Shown here: positions 26,705 to 35,613 of the stretch, one piece after another | How positions within the stretch are numbered: position 1 is the stretch's first letter | Layout: the number at the start of each line of letters is the position of its first letter | Origin: Rikenellaceae bacterium | Lineage (GTDB): Bacteria; Bacteroidota; Bacteroidia; Bacteroidales; Rikenellaceae | Assembly (NCBI GenBank): GCA_015059735.1 | Contig: SUZX01000009.1 | Location: 1 to 64,000 of the forward strand | DNA: 64,000 bases | Direction: 5' to 3' | The notes under the pieces: generated by a model | The model's database searches: none | The model's input: the letters and a program-made list of their open reading frames with translations, nothing else | Told to the model about the DNA's origin: nothing | Position numbers and translations under genes: made by a program

Positions 26705-27559
26705 CTATCTTTTGCGAATCTCAACCACACGTTCGACAACTTGAAGATGAGAATCATTCACCTTGTTGCGATGTAACCATTTATTGAAATCTTTGAGCGA
26801 CAATTCGGGAAGATATTTGCCGGCATTAGTCAAAGGCATAGTGAACTCATTGGTTGAGAAGATGAATATTAAACGATTGTGTTCCACCTCTTTCGTTGTC
26901 GTTAAAGTAGTTGCTTCTTTATCAGAAGGATAAATAGGATCTTTGGGTGACAACAACGTATAGTTTACATTGTGCTTCAAATGGCGTATTTTACCACCCT
27001 CATTATCATATGGTAACAGGCAAAATGCCGTCGAGGTATTATCATCAAGCAAATAAATGGATAGATATCCCTTGACCGGAGTTTTGAAATCGACAGCAAG
27101 TTGATCTCGGTCTTTGAAGTTAGAACTTTCAATACCATTACACAAAACCTTGATTTGCAAATCAATATCTGCATTCATCCGTTCACGCACTTTACCATGT
27201 ACTTTTGCCGTAACAACAAGCATTGAAGATTCGTAGCGAATGGCTATCTCCGGAGTATCAATGTCCTCTAACCAATCACCTTTCACCTCGCTCCGTCCCA
27301 ACGATTGGAATGTATTCTCGGATTGATTGTTTTTTGAGGATATTGTGGAGATATTGGTTTGAGAAATCTCTGTTCCAAAGGTATCTGCCATAGCTTTCAA
27401 CCTTGCACGTTCAATGGCAATCTGCTTAGCTCGCTCCAAAGAGATATTCTCCGGTGCATGATAGCTGTATTCTCCGCGAACAGTTTCGACACGTTGAGCA
27501 ACAACCGGCACAATGCCTAACAGCAACAACAATGATAAAGCAATACGTTTGATCGTCAT
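26705..27559 (-). CDS. Exported DUF4384-domain protein
   Basis: The 284 residues include a signal peptide (ending VVAQ, residue 22), an Ala/Arg-rich helical segment (ERAKQIAIERARLKAMADTFG, about 42-62) typical of LPP20/FlgT-N-like domains, and a C-terminal DUF4384 domain: FKTPVKGYLSIYLLDDN, then FCLLPYDNEGG and VNYTLLSP. DUF4384 is a beta-sandwich of unknown role found beside or fused to caspase-like and signalling proteases. It is the middle gene of the caspase operon, 12 bases from the upstream gene. It may act as a regulatory or localisation partner; that is inference. Confidence 0.8.
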   Translation of the reverse strand: MTIKRIALSLLLLLGIVPVVAQRVETVRGEYSYHAPENISLERAKQIAIERARLKAMADTFGTEISQTNISTISSKNNQSENTFQSLGRSEVKGDWLEDIDTPEIAIRYESSMLVVTAKVHGKVRERMNADIDLQIKVLCNGIESSNFKDRDQLAVDFKTPVKGYLSIYLLDDNTSTAFCLLPYDNEGGKIRHLKHNVNYTLLSPKDPIYPSDKEATTLTTTKEVEHNRLIFIFSTNEFTMPLTNAGKYLPELSLKDFNKWLHRNKVNDSHLQVVERVVEIRKR

Positions 27560-27571
27560 ATTGTTGACAGA

Positions 27572-28246
27572 TTACAGTCCTAAGATTTTGTTTACTTTAT
27601 CTACCAAGTTATTACCCTGCTTTTCCAAATCTTCACGAATAGCATTTTGCACCGCTTTTTTAGCTAAATCGGCATTGTAGAATATCATAACCCGTACCTC
27701 TTTACCATTGCTCGGAGTATCGCGATAGAGTTCCACTACGGGGATTACTCGTCCTATATTTTGACTAATCGTATTGACTGCTCCCATGACCGACTTTGTG
27801 GTCGATACTGCCTCATTCTGATTGAGTTGATTATTCCCGACAGCATTATCGACAAGCGCATTGACCTCAGTTTGGATATTTCCCGCAAGTTGAATTTTGG
27901 CCAAATTAATTGCCTGCATTTTTGCAGCATCATAATTCCCGCCAACCGATTGAGCCTCGCCCCGAATATAACGGGGAAATCCGGTTTGATCTATTTCGTA
28001 CTGCATTTTGAAAGAACGATCAAGTTGTTTTTCCAAAGGAAGAGCACCCGGAGCTGTTTTCCAACCCTCTTTTACGATCTTCTTGGCCTCTTTCTTGGTG
28101 ATTTTGTCCACCTTGTCATTCAACTCCTTCGTAGCCAATTTCGCCATCTCCTTACGTTCTTTGAGAAGTTCTTTGTAGTCTTGTGCCGACACCGAAGCAA
28201 TTGTTGTAGCAAACAACACTACAATACAAATAACCAACTGTTTCAT
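27572..28246 (-). CDS. Exported LPP20-like protein, first gene of the caspase operon
   Basis: The track places a start at 28438, but the added 64 residues fall inside a strongly folded RNA region. The ATG at 28246 opens directly on a signal peptide (MKQLVICIVVLFATTIASVSAQ), so I use it (224 residues). A Lys-rich helical stretch (about 25-65) is followed by an LPP20-like pattern (AAKMQAINLAKIQLAGNIQTEV) and a C-terminal beta/alpha part (KEVRVMIFYNADLAKKAV). LPP20-like domains are common in envelope proteins of unknown role. It is expressed from the promoter at 28.55 kb or an internal one not seen. Confidence 0.78.
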   Translation of the reverse strand: MKQLVICIVVLFATTIASVSAQDYKELLKERKEMAKLATKELNDKVDKITKKEAKKIVKEGWKTAPGALPLEKQLDRSFKMQYEIDQTGFPRYIRGEAQSVGGNYDAAKMQAINLAKIQLAGNIQTEVNALVDNAVGNNQLNQNEAVSTTKSVMGAVNTISQNIGRVIPVVELYRDTPSNGKEVRVMIFYNADLAKKAVQNAIREDLEKQGNNLVDKVNKILGL

Positions 28247-28283
28247 TTGGGTTAAGTATTTTCGCACACCAACTCCGAATGGG

Positions 28284-28538
28284 CGAATTAATACAAAAAG
28301 AAAGTGTGGAGTTGATTCCCGTTTACTGAATAGAGGCTCTGACAAAACCTTGACCAAAATAAACGATACAATGCCCCACACTTGAATAGTATGAGGCCCG
28401 CTACGCACAAGAACGTGCACAGCCACATAGCTAAACAAGAAATGAGTGCTGTTCGTTGTCCCTTGGTCTTGAAAACTGTCAGATTTTCTATTCAGGACTG
28501 CGAAAACACTTTCCGTATATACACCACTCTTTTGAGTA
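28284..28538 (-). ncRNA. Candidate structured RNA, 6S-like or a long 5' leader
   Basis: A minus-strand transcript from the promoter at 28545-28576 would fold into one long, interrupted duplex. On plus coordinates the pairs are: 28291-28294/28515-28518 (ATAC/GTAT), 28300-28307/28506-28513 (GAAAGTGT/ACACTTTC), a large internal loop, 28326-28334/28487-28495 (CTGAATAGA/TCTATTCAG), 28339-28344/28477-28482 (CTGACA/TGTCAG), and 28352-28355/28465-28468 (GACC/GGTC). The RNA strand ends its closing stem with ACACTTTCTTTTTG, a U-run like a terminator. Closing stem, central bubble and long terminal arm recall 6S RNA. It could instead be a regulatory leader of the caspase operon, which begins 45 bases further. 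tmRNA, RNase P and SRP motifs are absent. Confidence 0.5.
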
Positions 28539-28544
28539 GTGTCG

Positions 28545-28576
28545 CAAAATTAGAAAGAATTTCCGAAATGAACAAA
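28545..28576 (-). promoter_or_regulatory. Promoter of the structured RNA / caspase operon
   Basis: On the minus strand: TTTG, a 20-base spacer, TAATTTTG. Both boxes and the spacing match the Bacteroidetes consensus exactly. The predicted start falls near 28538, at the edge of a small hairpin (ACACTACTC/GAGTGGTGT). Confidence 0.75.
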
Positions 28577-28696
28577 CACTCTAACTGGGACATTGCATTA
28601 ATAAAGAGTATAAAAACTCTTTTTACAAACAAATAAGAATATAAATTAGGTGGTAATAAATATTGAGGAATCGAAGAATAATTGCAGAAAGGGAAT

Positions 28697-28731
28697 AAAA
28701 AAACGAGCTATTCCGCGATGGAATAGCTCAT
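28697..28731 (-). terminator. Terminator after the DUF2007 gene
   Basis: GAGCTATTCC pairs with GGAATAGCTC around a GCAT-type loop and is followed on the minus strand by GTTTTTTTATT. The stretch 28577-28696 upstream of the RNA promoter holds nothing I can support. Confidence 0.9.
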
Positions 28732-28738
28732 TTCCTTC

Positions 28739-28948
28739 TTACCGGTGCCGCAGCATCGTTTGCGCCTTTCCAAAATCTTCCTCTTTTACGACGAGTTGGG
28801 CGGGCATGGTTCCGATCGGATAGATGGCCGACATGTATTCATTGCGGATTGTCGACCAAATGCCCGCGCTGTCGAGCATCGACTTGCTGATTTCAGCCTC
28901 TGTGATAGTGTTGTACTCCGCCAATACAACCAAGGTGTCATCTTGCAT
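28739..28948 (-). CDS. DUF2007 family small protein
   Basis: The annotated 117-residue ORF runs back across the dnaE start region, but the ATG at 28948 (MQDDTLVVLAEYNTITEAEI) fits the family, leaving 69 residues. The pattern L-x-x-Y-x-x-x-x-E-A-x-x-x-x-x-x-L-x-x-A-G-I, then an acidic VVKEEDFGKAQTML end, matches DUF2007 ('putative signal transducing protein'), small ferredoxin-like domains of unknown role. It diverges from dnaE and has its own terminator. Confidence 0.8.
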   Translation of the reverse strand: MQDDTLVVLAEYNTITEAEISKSMLDSAGIWSTIRNEYMSAIYPIGTMPAQLVVKEEDFGKAQTMLRHR

Positions 28949-29040
28949 GATTACCGGTTTTTTAATAATTGGGTATATAAAATTAAGCATTTTGTTGATA
29001 AAATGCAAGAGTCTTGCCGAGAAATTCAAATAAAATCCGT

Positions 29041-29048
29041 TATCTTTG
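29041..29048 (+). promoter_or_regulatory. -7 element upstream of dnaE
   Basis: TATCTTTG, an exact match, lies 20 bases before the chosen dnaE ATG and supports that start over the track start at 28745. Confidence 0.65.
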
Positions 29049-29068
29049 TTCGAAACTATAAAACAAAG

Positions 29069-32000
29069 ATGAAAATGTCCGGATTTGTTCATTTACATGT
29101 CCATTCTCAATATTCGATTCTCGATGGTCAAGCCAGCATTCAACGTTTGGTGGATAAGGCGATGGCCGATGGGCAACCCGGCATTGCCTTGACCGATCAT
29201 GGCGACATGTTTGGAGTCAAAGAGTTCTTCAACTATGTCAAGAAACAGAACGGCAAGAAACACGACAAAATCAAAACCCTGAAAAAATTATTGCAGGGAC
29301 TTGAAACTTTGCAACAGGAACAGAGCGATCTCAAAACGTACCTTACCGAGCAGAAAGCATTGCTTGCAGCGCAGGAGAAGCGAAAAAACGACTCGCTCGA
29401 TGACGCCGAAAATTACACCAAACTCAAAGAGCATGTCGAAAAGATCGAAGGCATGAGTAAGGAGTTTGGATTTGACACCGATACTGCCCGTGAAAAAATA
29501 GCCCAATTAGAGGCAACCCCCGATTTCAAGCCGATCATCGGTTGTGAGGTCTATGTGGCTCGGCGAAGTTTGCAAGACAAAGAAGGGAAATCGGACCAAA
29601 GCGGTTACCACCTGATCCTGCTGGCTAAAAATGCACAAGGTTATCACAACCTAATAAAAATCGTCTCAAAGGCGTGGACCGAAGGTTTTTATATGCGTCC
29701 CCGAACTGACCGCACAGAACTTGAAAAATACCACGAAGGGTTGATCTGCTGTTCGGCTTGTTTGGCAGGAGAAGTTCCGCGTGCTATTACGGCCGGAGAT
29801 TTGGAGCGAGCCGAGGAGTCTGTTCGTTGGCATAAAAAAGTCTTTGGCGAAGATTATTATTTGGAGCTACAACTCCACAAAGCCACCGTTGAGCGAGCCA
29901 ACCACGAAGCCTATCCCATGCAATTGGAGGTAAATAGGCATTTGCGGGAGTTGGCAAAGAAATACGATGTACGCATGGTTTGCACCAATGACGTGCATTT
30001 TGTTAATGAAGATGATGCCGAAGCACACGATCGTTTGATCTGCCTCTCAACCGGCAAAGATCTCGACGATCCGAAACGCATGCTCTACTCCAAACAGGAG
30101 TGGTTGAAGACTACGGCCGAAATGACCGCCATTTTTGGTGAAAGCGATCCCGAAGCGTTGACTACGACGGTAGATATCTGCGATCAAGTGGAATTCTATT
30201 CGATAGATCATGCTCCAATCATGCCTAACTTTGAAATTCCTATCGAATTTGGCACGGAGGAAGAGTATCGCGCACGATTAACAGAACAGGATCTCTTCGA
30301 AGAGTTTACGCGCAACGAGAACGGCGAAGTGGTGATGAGTGAAGAAGACGGCCTAAAAAAAATCGAGAAATTGGGCGGTTACGACAAACTCTACCGCATC
30401 AAATTCGAGGCCGACTATTTGGCACATCTAACCATGATCGGTGCCAAGAAACGTTACGGCGATCTGCTCTCCGAGGAGGTATTGGAACGTTTGAAATTCG
30501 AATTGCACATCATGAAAACAATGGGTTTCCCGGGTTACTTCTTGATTGTGCAGGATTTTATCCGTGCCGCCCGCGAAGATTTGGATGTTTCGGTTGGACC
30601 GGGACGTGGTTCAGCTGCCGGCTCGGCCGTTGCTTACTGCTTGGGAATTACGCAAATCGACCCAATTGCTTACGACCTGCTGTTTGAGCGTTTCCTCAAT
30701 CCCGATCGTATCTCGCTCCCCGATATCGATGTGGATTTCGATGACGATGGTCGTGGACGAGTATTGAATTGGGTAACACAAAAATACGGCAAAGAGAAGG
30801 TTGCTCATATCATCACCTATGGAACGATGGCTACCAAATTGGCTATCAAAGATGTCGCCCGAGTGCAAAAGTTGCCTCTTGCCGAATCAAATCGCCTTTG
30901 CGGATTCGTATTGGATAAGACCCCCGATAACAAGCGAGTAAAAGATTTGGCACAAGCCATCTCACTCTCTCCCGAATTGCAGGCCGCTGAAGAATCCACA
31001 GATCCGATCATGCGCGATACAATCCGCTATGCAAAGATGTTGGAGGGCAATGTGCGCAATACAGGTGTTCATGCTTGCGGTACAATCATCTGCCGTGACG
31101 ATATTACGGATTGGGTTCCTGTATCGACTGCCGACGACAAGGAGACGGGCGAAAAGATGCTCGTAACGCAATACGAAGGGTCGGTTATCGAAGATACCGG
31201 TCTGATCAAGATGGACTTTTTGGGTCTAAAAACGTTGTCAATTCTTCGCGATGCTGTTGCCAACATCCGTCAAACAAAAGGTATCGAAGTGGATATCGAT
31301 GATTTCTCGATCATCACCGACAAGCCGACATACAAACTTTTCTGCGAGGGGCGAACGGTTGGAACATTCCAATTCGAGTCGCCCGGCATGCAGAAATATT
31401 TACGCGAGTTACAACCCTCCACCTTTGAGGACTTGATCGCCATGAATGCTCTCTATCGTCCGGGGCCTATGGAGTATATTCCAGAGTTCATCGCCCGTAA
31501 ACATGGTATCAGCCCGATCGTCTATGACATTCCCATCATGGAGAAATATCTGAAAGATACCTACGGAATCACTGTCTATCAAGAGCAAGTCATGTTGCTA
31601 TCGCGTCTGTTGGGTAATTTCACGCGCGGCGAGTCGGATACGTTGCGTAAAGCAATGGGTAAAAAACTGCGCGATAAACTGGATGCGTTGAAACCCAAAT
31701 TCCTTCGAGGCGGTCAACAGAATGGTTACGATCCGAAGGTCTTGGAAAAGATTTGGGGTGATTGGGAGAAATTTGCCGAATACGCATTCAACAAATCGCA
31801 TGCGACCTGCTATTCGTGGGTAGCATTCCAAACCGCCTACCTTAAAGCCAACTACCCCTCGGAGTATATGGCAGCGGTGTTAAGCCGAAACCTGACCAAT
31901 GTCAAGCAGCTTACAGCCTACATGGACGAATGCAAACGCATGGGAATCAATGTACTTTGTTCAGATATCAACGAGTCGATAAAAACCTTCTCTGCAAATC

Positions 32001-33037
32001 AGGAAGGCGACGTTCGTTTCGGTCTTGCCGCCGTAAAGGGAGTTGGCGAGGCTGCCGTGGAAAGTATCATCGAAGAGCGGCGCAAGAATGGGCGTTACAA
32101 AGACATTTACGATTTCATGGAACGACTGAATTACTCGATAGTCAACCGCAAATGTTTGGAAAATTTAGCCTATGCCGGAGCCTTCGACAGCATTGTGGAT
32201 TTCCATCGAGGAAAATTCTTTGCAATTGATAATCGCGATTCAGCTAATAGCACATTCCTCGAACAACTGATCCGTTACGGTCAGCGTTATCAAGCCGAGA
32301 AAAGCAATGTCCAACAAAGCCTTTTCGGAGGAGGCCAACATGTCGATATCCAACGACCGACAATGCCCGTCTGCGAAGATTGGAGTCAATTGGAAACCTT
32401 GAATAAAGAGCGCGAAATGATGGGGCTTTACCTTTCAGCCCATCCGCTTGATGAATACAAAGTGATTCTCAGCCACATGCGTCGTTTACAACTACCTGAG
32501 TTGGAAAACCTTGAAGCCATCAAAGGGCAAGAGGTCGCGGTGGCCGGCATGGTGATTGATGTACAAAACCTGCTTACAAAAAGTGGAACTCCTTGGGGAC
32601 GTTTCAAGTTGGAGGATTATGATGGCGTACACGAATTTGCACTTTTCGGCAAGGATTACGAGAATTTCCGCAAATATCTTTTCAACGACTACTTCCTGTT
32701 CATTCGTGGGAAAGTACAACCCCGCCCCTACCAAAAAGAGGGCAAGGAGATTTTGGAGTTCAAAATACTGTCGATGATGCAATTGCAGGAGTTACGGGAG
32801 TCTATTAAAGAGATCGTTTTACAACTTCCTGTCGAAGACATTACCTCCGGTTTGTTGCGCGAACTTCCCGAACGTATCCGAAGTTCGAAAGGTTCTACAC
32901 TTTTGCGTGTCAATATTTTCGATAGAAACGCCCAAGTGATGCTCAATCTCTTCTCCAAGAGTAACCGTGTCAGTTTGGCCTCGGATTTGGTTACTTACTT
33001 GGATGATAACAACATACAATATTCAATTAACAACTAA
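29069..33037 (+). CDS. dnaE: DNA polymerase III alpha subunit
   Basis: The replicative polymerase. The track ORF begins 108 codons too early, through the DUF2007 region; MKMSGFVHLHVHSQYSILDG is the standard N-terminus and gives 1322 residues. The PHP domain (HLHVHSQYS; ALTDHGD) is interrupted at about 58-152 by a highly charged, helical insertion (KKHDKIKTLKKLLQGLETLQQEQ...), after which FKPIIGCEVYVA resumes the family sequence. Downstream come the polymerase active site PDIDVDFDDDGR, tandem HhH (LAAVKGVGEAAV) and an OB fold (about 1120-1190). The insertion makes it longer than E. coli DnaE (1160). trxA follows after 14 bases. Confidence 0.97.
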   Translation: MKMSGFVHLHVHSQYSILDGQASIQRLVDKAMADGQPGIALTDHGDMFGVKEFFNYVKKQNGKKHDKIKTLKKLLQGLETLQQEQSDLKTYLTEQKALLAAQEKRKNDSLDDAENYTKLKEHVEKIEGMSKEFGFDTDTAREKIAQLEATPDFKPIIGCEVYVARRSLQDKEGKSDQSGYHLILLAKNAQGYHNLIKIVSKAWTEGFYMRPRTDRTELEKYHEGLICCSACLAGEVPRAITAGDLERAEESVRWHKKVFGEDYYLELQLHKATVERANHEAYPMQLEVNRHLRELAKKYDVRMVCTNDVHFVNEDDAEAHDRLICLSTGKDLDDPKRMLYSKQEWLKTTAEMTAIFGESDPEALTTTVDICDQVEFYSIDHAPIMPNFEIPIEFGTEEEYRARLTEQDLFEEFTRNENGEVVMSEEDGLKKIEKLGGYDKLYRIKFEADYLAHLTMIGAKKRYGDLLSEEVLERLKFELHIMKTMGFPGYFLIVQDFIRAAREDLDVSVGPGRGSAAGSAVAYCLGITQIDPIAYDLLFERFLNPDRISLPDIDVDFDDDGRGRVLNWVTQKYGKEKVAHIITYGTMATKLAIKDVARVQKLPLAESNRLCGFVLDKTPDNKRVKDLAQAISLSPELQAAEESTDPIMRDTIRYAKMLEGNVRNTGVHACGTIICRDDITDWVPVSTADDKETGEKMLVTQYEGSVIEDTGLIKMDFLGLKTLSILRDAVANIRQTKGIEVDIDDFSIITDKPTYKLFCEGRTVGTFQFESPGMQKYLRELQPSTFEDLIAMNALYRPGPMEYIPEFIARKHGISPIVYDIPIMEKYLKDTYGITVYQEQVMLLSRLLGNFTRGESDTLRKAMGKKLRDKLDALKPKFLRGGQQNGYDPKVLEKIWGDWEKFAEYAFNKSHATCYSWVAFQTAYLKANYPSEYMAAVLSRNLTNVKQLTAYMDECKRMGINVLCSDINESIKTFSANQEGDVRFGLAAVKGVGEAAVESIIEERRKNGRYKDIYDFMERLNYSIVNRKCLENLAYAGAFDSIVDFHRGKFFAIDNRDSANSTFLEQLIRYGQRYQAEKSNVQQSLFGGGQHVDIQRPTMPVCEDWSQLETLNKEREMMGLYLSAHPLDEYKVILSHMRRLQLPELENLEAIKGQEVAVAGMVIDVQNLLTKSGTPWGRFKLEDYDGVHEFALFGKDYENFRKYLFNDYFLFIRGKVQPRPYQKEGKEILEFKILSMMQLQELRESIKEIVLQLPVEDITSGLLRELPERIRSSKGSTLLRVNIFDRNAQVMLNLFSKSNRVSLASDLVTYLDDNNIQYSINN

Positions 33038-33051
33038 TTAAAATCAGCATT

Positions 33052-33366
33052 ATGGCATTAGCAATTAACAAAGACAATTTTCAAGAGGTGCTGACATCGA
33101 GTCAGCCCGTAGTTATCGACTTTTGGGCCGAATGGTGTGGTCCCTGCCGTATGATGTCGCCCATCATTGATGAATTGGCCACCGAATACGAGGGTAAAGC
33201 CGTTATCGGCAAATGTGATGTCGAGGAGAACGACGATATTACGATGAAATATGGCGTTCGTAACATCCCGACCATCATCTTCCTAAAAAATGGTGAACTT
33301 GTCGATAAACAAGTCGGTGCCTGCTCAAAAGAGGCTTTGAAAGAGAAATTGGAGAAACTATTTTAA
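33052..33366 (+). CDS. trxA: Thioredoxin
   Basis: A 104-residue cytosolic thioredoxin with the active site WCGPC (Cys29, Cys32), the cis-proline loop NIPTIIFLKNG, and no signal peptide. It reduces disulfides in ribonucleotide reductase, peroxiredoxins and others. It starts 14 bases after dnaE and is followed by a strong terminator, so dnaE-trxA forms one unit. Confidence 0.96.
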   Translation: MALAINKDNFQEVLTSSQPVVIDFWAEWCGPCRMMSPIIDELATEYEGKAVIGKCDVEENDDITMKYGVRNIPTIIFLKNGELVDKQVGACSKEALKEKLEKLF

Positions 33367-33387
33367 GTTGTTTCTTTCCGACTGTTG

Positions 33388-33423
33388 CGAGAAGATTCCG
33401 TTTACGGAGTCTTCTCGTCTTTA
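33388..33423 (+). terminator. Terminator after trxA
   Basis: CGAGAAGAtTCCG pairs with CGGAgTCTTCTCG around TTTA, followed by TCTTTATTT. Confidence 0.88.
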
Positions 33424-33437
33424 TTTCACGCCCATTT

Positions 33438-33492
33438 TGTCAGTCGCTAACTGACATTCTGACAGAAAACCGATAGTGGCACACGGTTTGAA
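33438..33492 (+). promoter_or_regulatory. Operator-like inverted repeat and sigma-54-like promoter of htpG
   Basis: TGTCAGT-CGCTA-ACTGACA is a perfect inverted repeat (33438-33456), and a third half-site CTGACAG follows at 33459-33466. Then TGGCAC-N5-TTGAA (33477-33492) has the -24 GG and -12 G of a sigma-54 promoter at the right spacing, with A replacing the -12 C. No TAnnTTTG box is visible. Only the sequence pattern supports this. Confidence 0.45.
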
Positions 33493-33533
33493 GTAATCAT
33501 CAAACGGAAAATAAACTAAAAAAGATACCTACT

Positions 33534-35594
33534 ATGAAAAACGGAAAAATCGGTGTTACGTCGGAAAATATCTTTCCCGTCATCAAAAAATTCCTCTACT
33601 CCGACCACGAAATCTTCCTTCGTGAGTTGATCTCCAATGCTGTGGATGCCACACGCAAATTACAGACCCTCTCGTCGATTGGCGAGGTCAAGGGCGAATT
33701 AGGAGACCTAACAATTCATGTTGCAACCGACAAGGAGGCTAAAACGCTCACCATCACCGATCGCGGTATCGGCATGACTGCCGAGGAGGTTGATCGTTAC
33801 ATCAACCAAATCGCGTTCTCGGGAGCCGAAGAGTTCATGGAGAAATACAAGGATCAAGCAATCATCGGCCATTTCGGCTTGGGTTTTTACTCGGCGTTCA
33901 TGGTCGCCGATCGGGTTGAAATCATCACCCGCTCGTATAAAGAGGATGCAAAGACCGTTCATTGGAGCTGTACCGGCTCTCCTGAATTCGAGATGGAAGA
34001 GAGCAACGAAACACGCGATCGTGGCACGACCATCGTATTGCATCTTGCAGAAGATACGCTTGAATTTGCCGAGAACGATAAGGTCGAGGGACTGTTGAAA
34101 AAATATTGCCGTTTCCTGCCCATACCCATTGCTTTCGGTAAAGTCAAGGAGTGGAAAGATGGCAAATATGTCGATACCGACAAGGATAATATCATCAACA
34201 ATATCGACCCGCTGTGGAGTCGCAAGCCCACCGAGATCACCGAAGAGCAATACAAAGAGTTCTATCGCGAACTCTACCCCATGAGCGACGATCCGCTGTT
34301 CTCGATCCACCTAAACATCGACTATCCATTCCACCTCACGGGGATCCTCTACTTCCCGAAGATTCACAACAACTTCGAGATCCAGAAAAACAAAATTCAA
34401 CTCTACTCCAATCAGGTCTATGTCACCGATCAGGTCGAAGGTATCGTTCCAGAATACCTCACCTTACTTCATGGCGTGATCGACTCGCCCGACATCCCGC
34501 TGAACGTTTCGCGCAGCTATTTGCAAAGTGATGCCAATGTCAAGAAGATTTCGAGTTACATCACCCGCAAGGTAGCCGACCGTTTACAGGAGTTGTTTAC
34601 CACCATGCGCAAGGATTACGAGGAGAAGTGGGACGATCTGAAAATCTTCATCCAATACGGAATCCTCACCGACGAGAAATTTGCCGAGAAGGCGCAGAAT
34701 TTCATGTTGTGGAAGAACACCGAAGGAAAATATTTCACCGCATCGGAGTACACCGAAGCCGTCAAGGAGAATCAAACCGACAAAAACAAAACATTAGTGT
34801 TTCTCTATGTCGATGACCCCATCGAGAAACACACCTTCCTCGAAGCAGCCAAAGGCAAAGGCTACGATATTTTGGAAATGGGCGGCCAACTCGACAACCA
34901 CTATATCAATTGGTATGAATCGAAGAACAAGGATACGCGCTTTGTACGTGTCGATAGCGATGTGGTTGATAAGTTAATCCAGAAAGAGGAGAACTTAAAA
35001 ATGTCGCTTTCTGAGACACAACAGGAGATTCTGCGTCCCGTGTTCGAGAGCCAAATGCCCAAAGACGAGAAGATTCATTATAACATCTCGTTCGAAGCGA
35101 TGGCCTCCGACGAAGCTCCGGTAGTCATCACGCAGAACGAATTTATGCGCCGCATGAAGGAGATGGCACAGATGAGTGGTGGCGGCATGAGTCAATTCTA
35201 TGGACAAATGCCCGACAATTTCACGATCGCAGTGAATGCCAACCACCCCATTGTGGCCGACATCTTATCCGATGCCGAAAAGGCCTATGGCGACAAACTG
35301 AAATCGATCACCAAAAAGATTGATGCCGCTGTTGCCGAGGAGCAACGTTTCGATGAAATAATCAAAGATAAAAAAGAGGAAGATCTTACTACCGAGGAAA
35401 AGTCGATGCGCGAAGAACTTTCGAAGAAGATCGTCACCTTGCGCGACGAGCGCAATCAACGTTTAACCGAAATCGGTTCGGAGAACAAACTCGTCAAACA
35501 GATCATCGACTTGGCACTGCTTTCCAATGGCATGCTGAAAGGCAAATCGCTGACCGACTTTATCCAACGATCCATTTCGCTGATCGAACGATAA
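33534..35594 (+). CDS. htpG: Molecular chaperone HtpG (Hsp90)
   Basis: Hsp90 of 686 residues. The GHKL ATPase domain shows FLRELISNAVDATRKL (Mg/ATP Asn), DRGIGMT and GHFGLGFYSAFMVAD (lid/ATP loop). The middle domain has the catalytic-loop Arg in NVSRSYLQ, and the C-terminal dimerisation domain ends in SLTDFIQRSISLIER. It lacks the eukaryotic MEEVD tail, as expected. Upstream is an inverted repeat with a sigma-54-like sequence instead of the usual promoter, so it is probably controlled differently from its neighbours. It is monocistronic. Confidence 0.97.
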   Translation: MKNGKIGVTSENIFPVIKKFLYSDHEIFLRELISNAVDATRKLQTLSSIGEVKGELGDLTIHVATDKEAKTLTITDRGIGMTAEEVDRYINQIAFSGAEEFMEKYKDQAIIGHFGLGFYSAFMVADRVEIITRSYKEDAKTVHWSCTGSPEFEMEESNETRDRGTTIVLHLAEDTLEFAENDKVEGLLKKYCRFLPIPIAFGKVKEWKDGKYVDTDKDNIINNIDPLWSRKPTEITEEQYKEFYRELYPMSDDPLFSIHLNIDYPFHLTGILYFPKIHNNFEIQKNKIQLYSNQVYVTDQVEGIVPEYLTLLHGVIDSPDIPLNVSRSYLQSDANVKKISSYITRKVADRLQELFTTMRKDYEEKWDDLKIFIQYGILTDEKFAEKAQNFMLWKNTEGKYFTASEYTEAVKENQTDKNKTLVFLYVDDPIEKHTFLEAAKGKGYDILEMGGQLDNHYINWYESKNKDTRFVRVDSDVVDKLIQKEENLKMSLSETQQEILRPVFESQMPKDEKIHYNISFEAMASDEAPVVITQNEFMRRMKEMAQMSGGGMSQFYGQMPDNFTIAVNANHPIVADILSDAEKAYGDKLKSITKKIDAAVAEEQRFDEIIKDKKEEDLTTEEKSMREELSKKIVTLRDERNQRLTEIGSENKLVKQIIDLALLSNGMLKGKSLTDFIQRSISLIER

Positions 35595-35613
35595 ACATCC
35601 CATAATCACCCAC

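Noticed and set aside
28247-28438. N-terminal extension of the LPP20-like gene in the ORF track
   Set aside because: The residues before MKQLVICIVV are not a signal peptide and fall in the paired RNA region; the ATG at 28246 begins directly at a good signal sequence.
28382-28636. 84-codon plus-strand ORF upstream of the caspase operon
   Set aside because: No recognisable family, no promoter, and it overlaps the structured RNA on the other strand.
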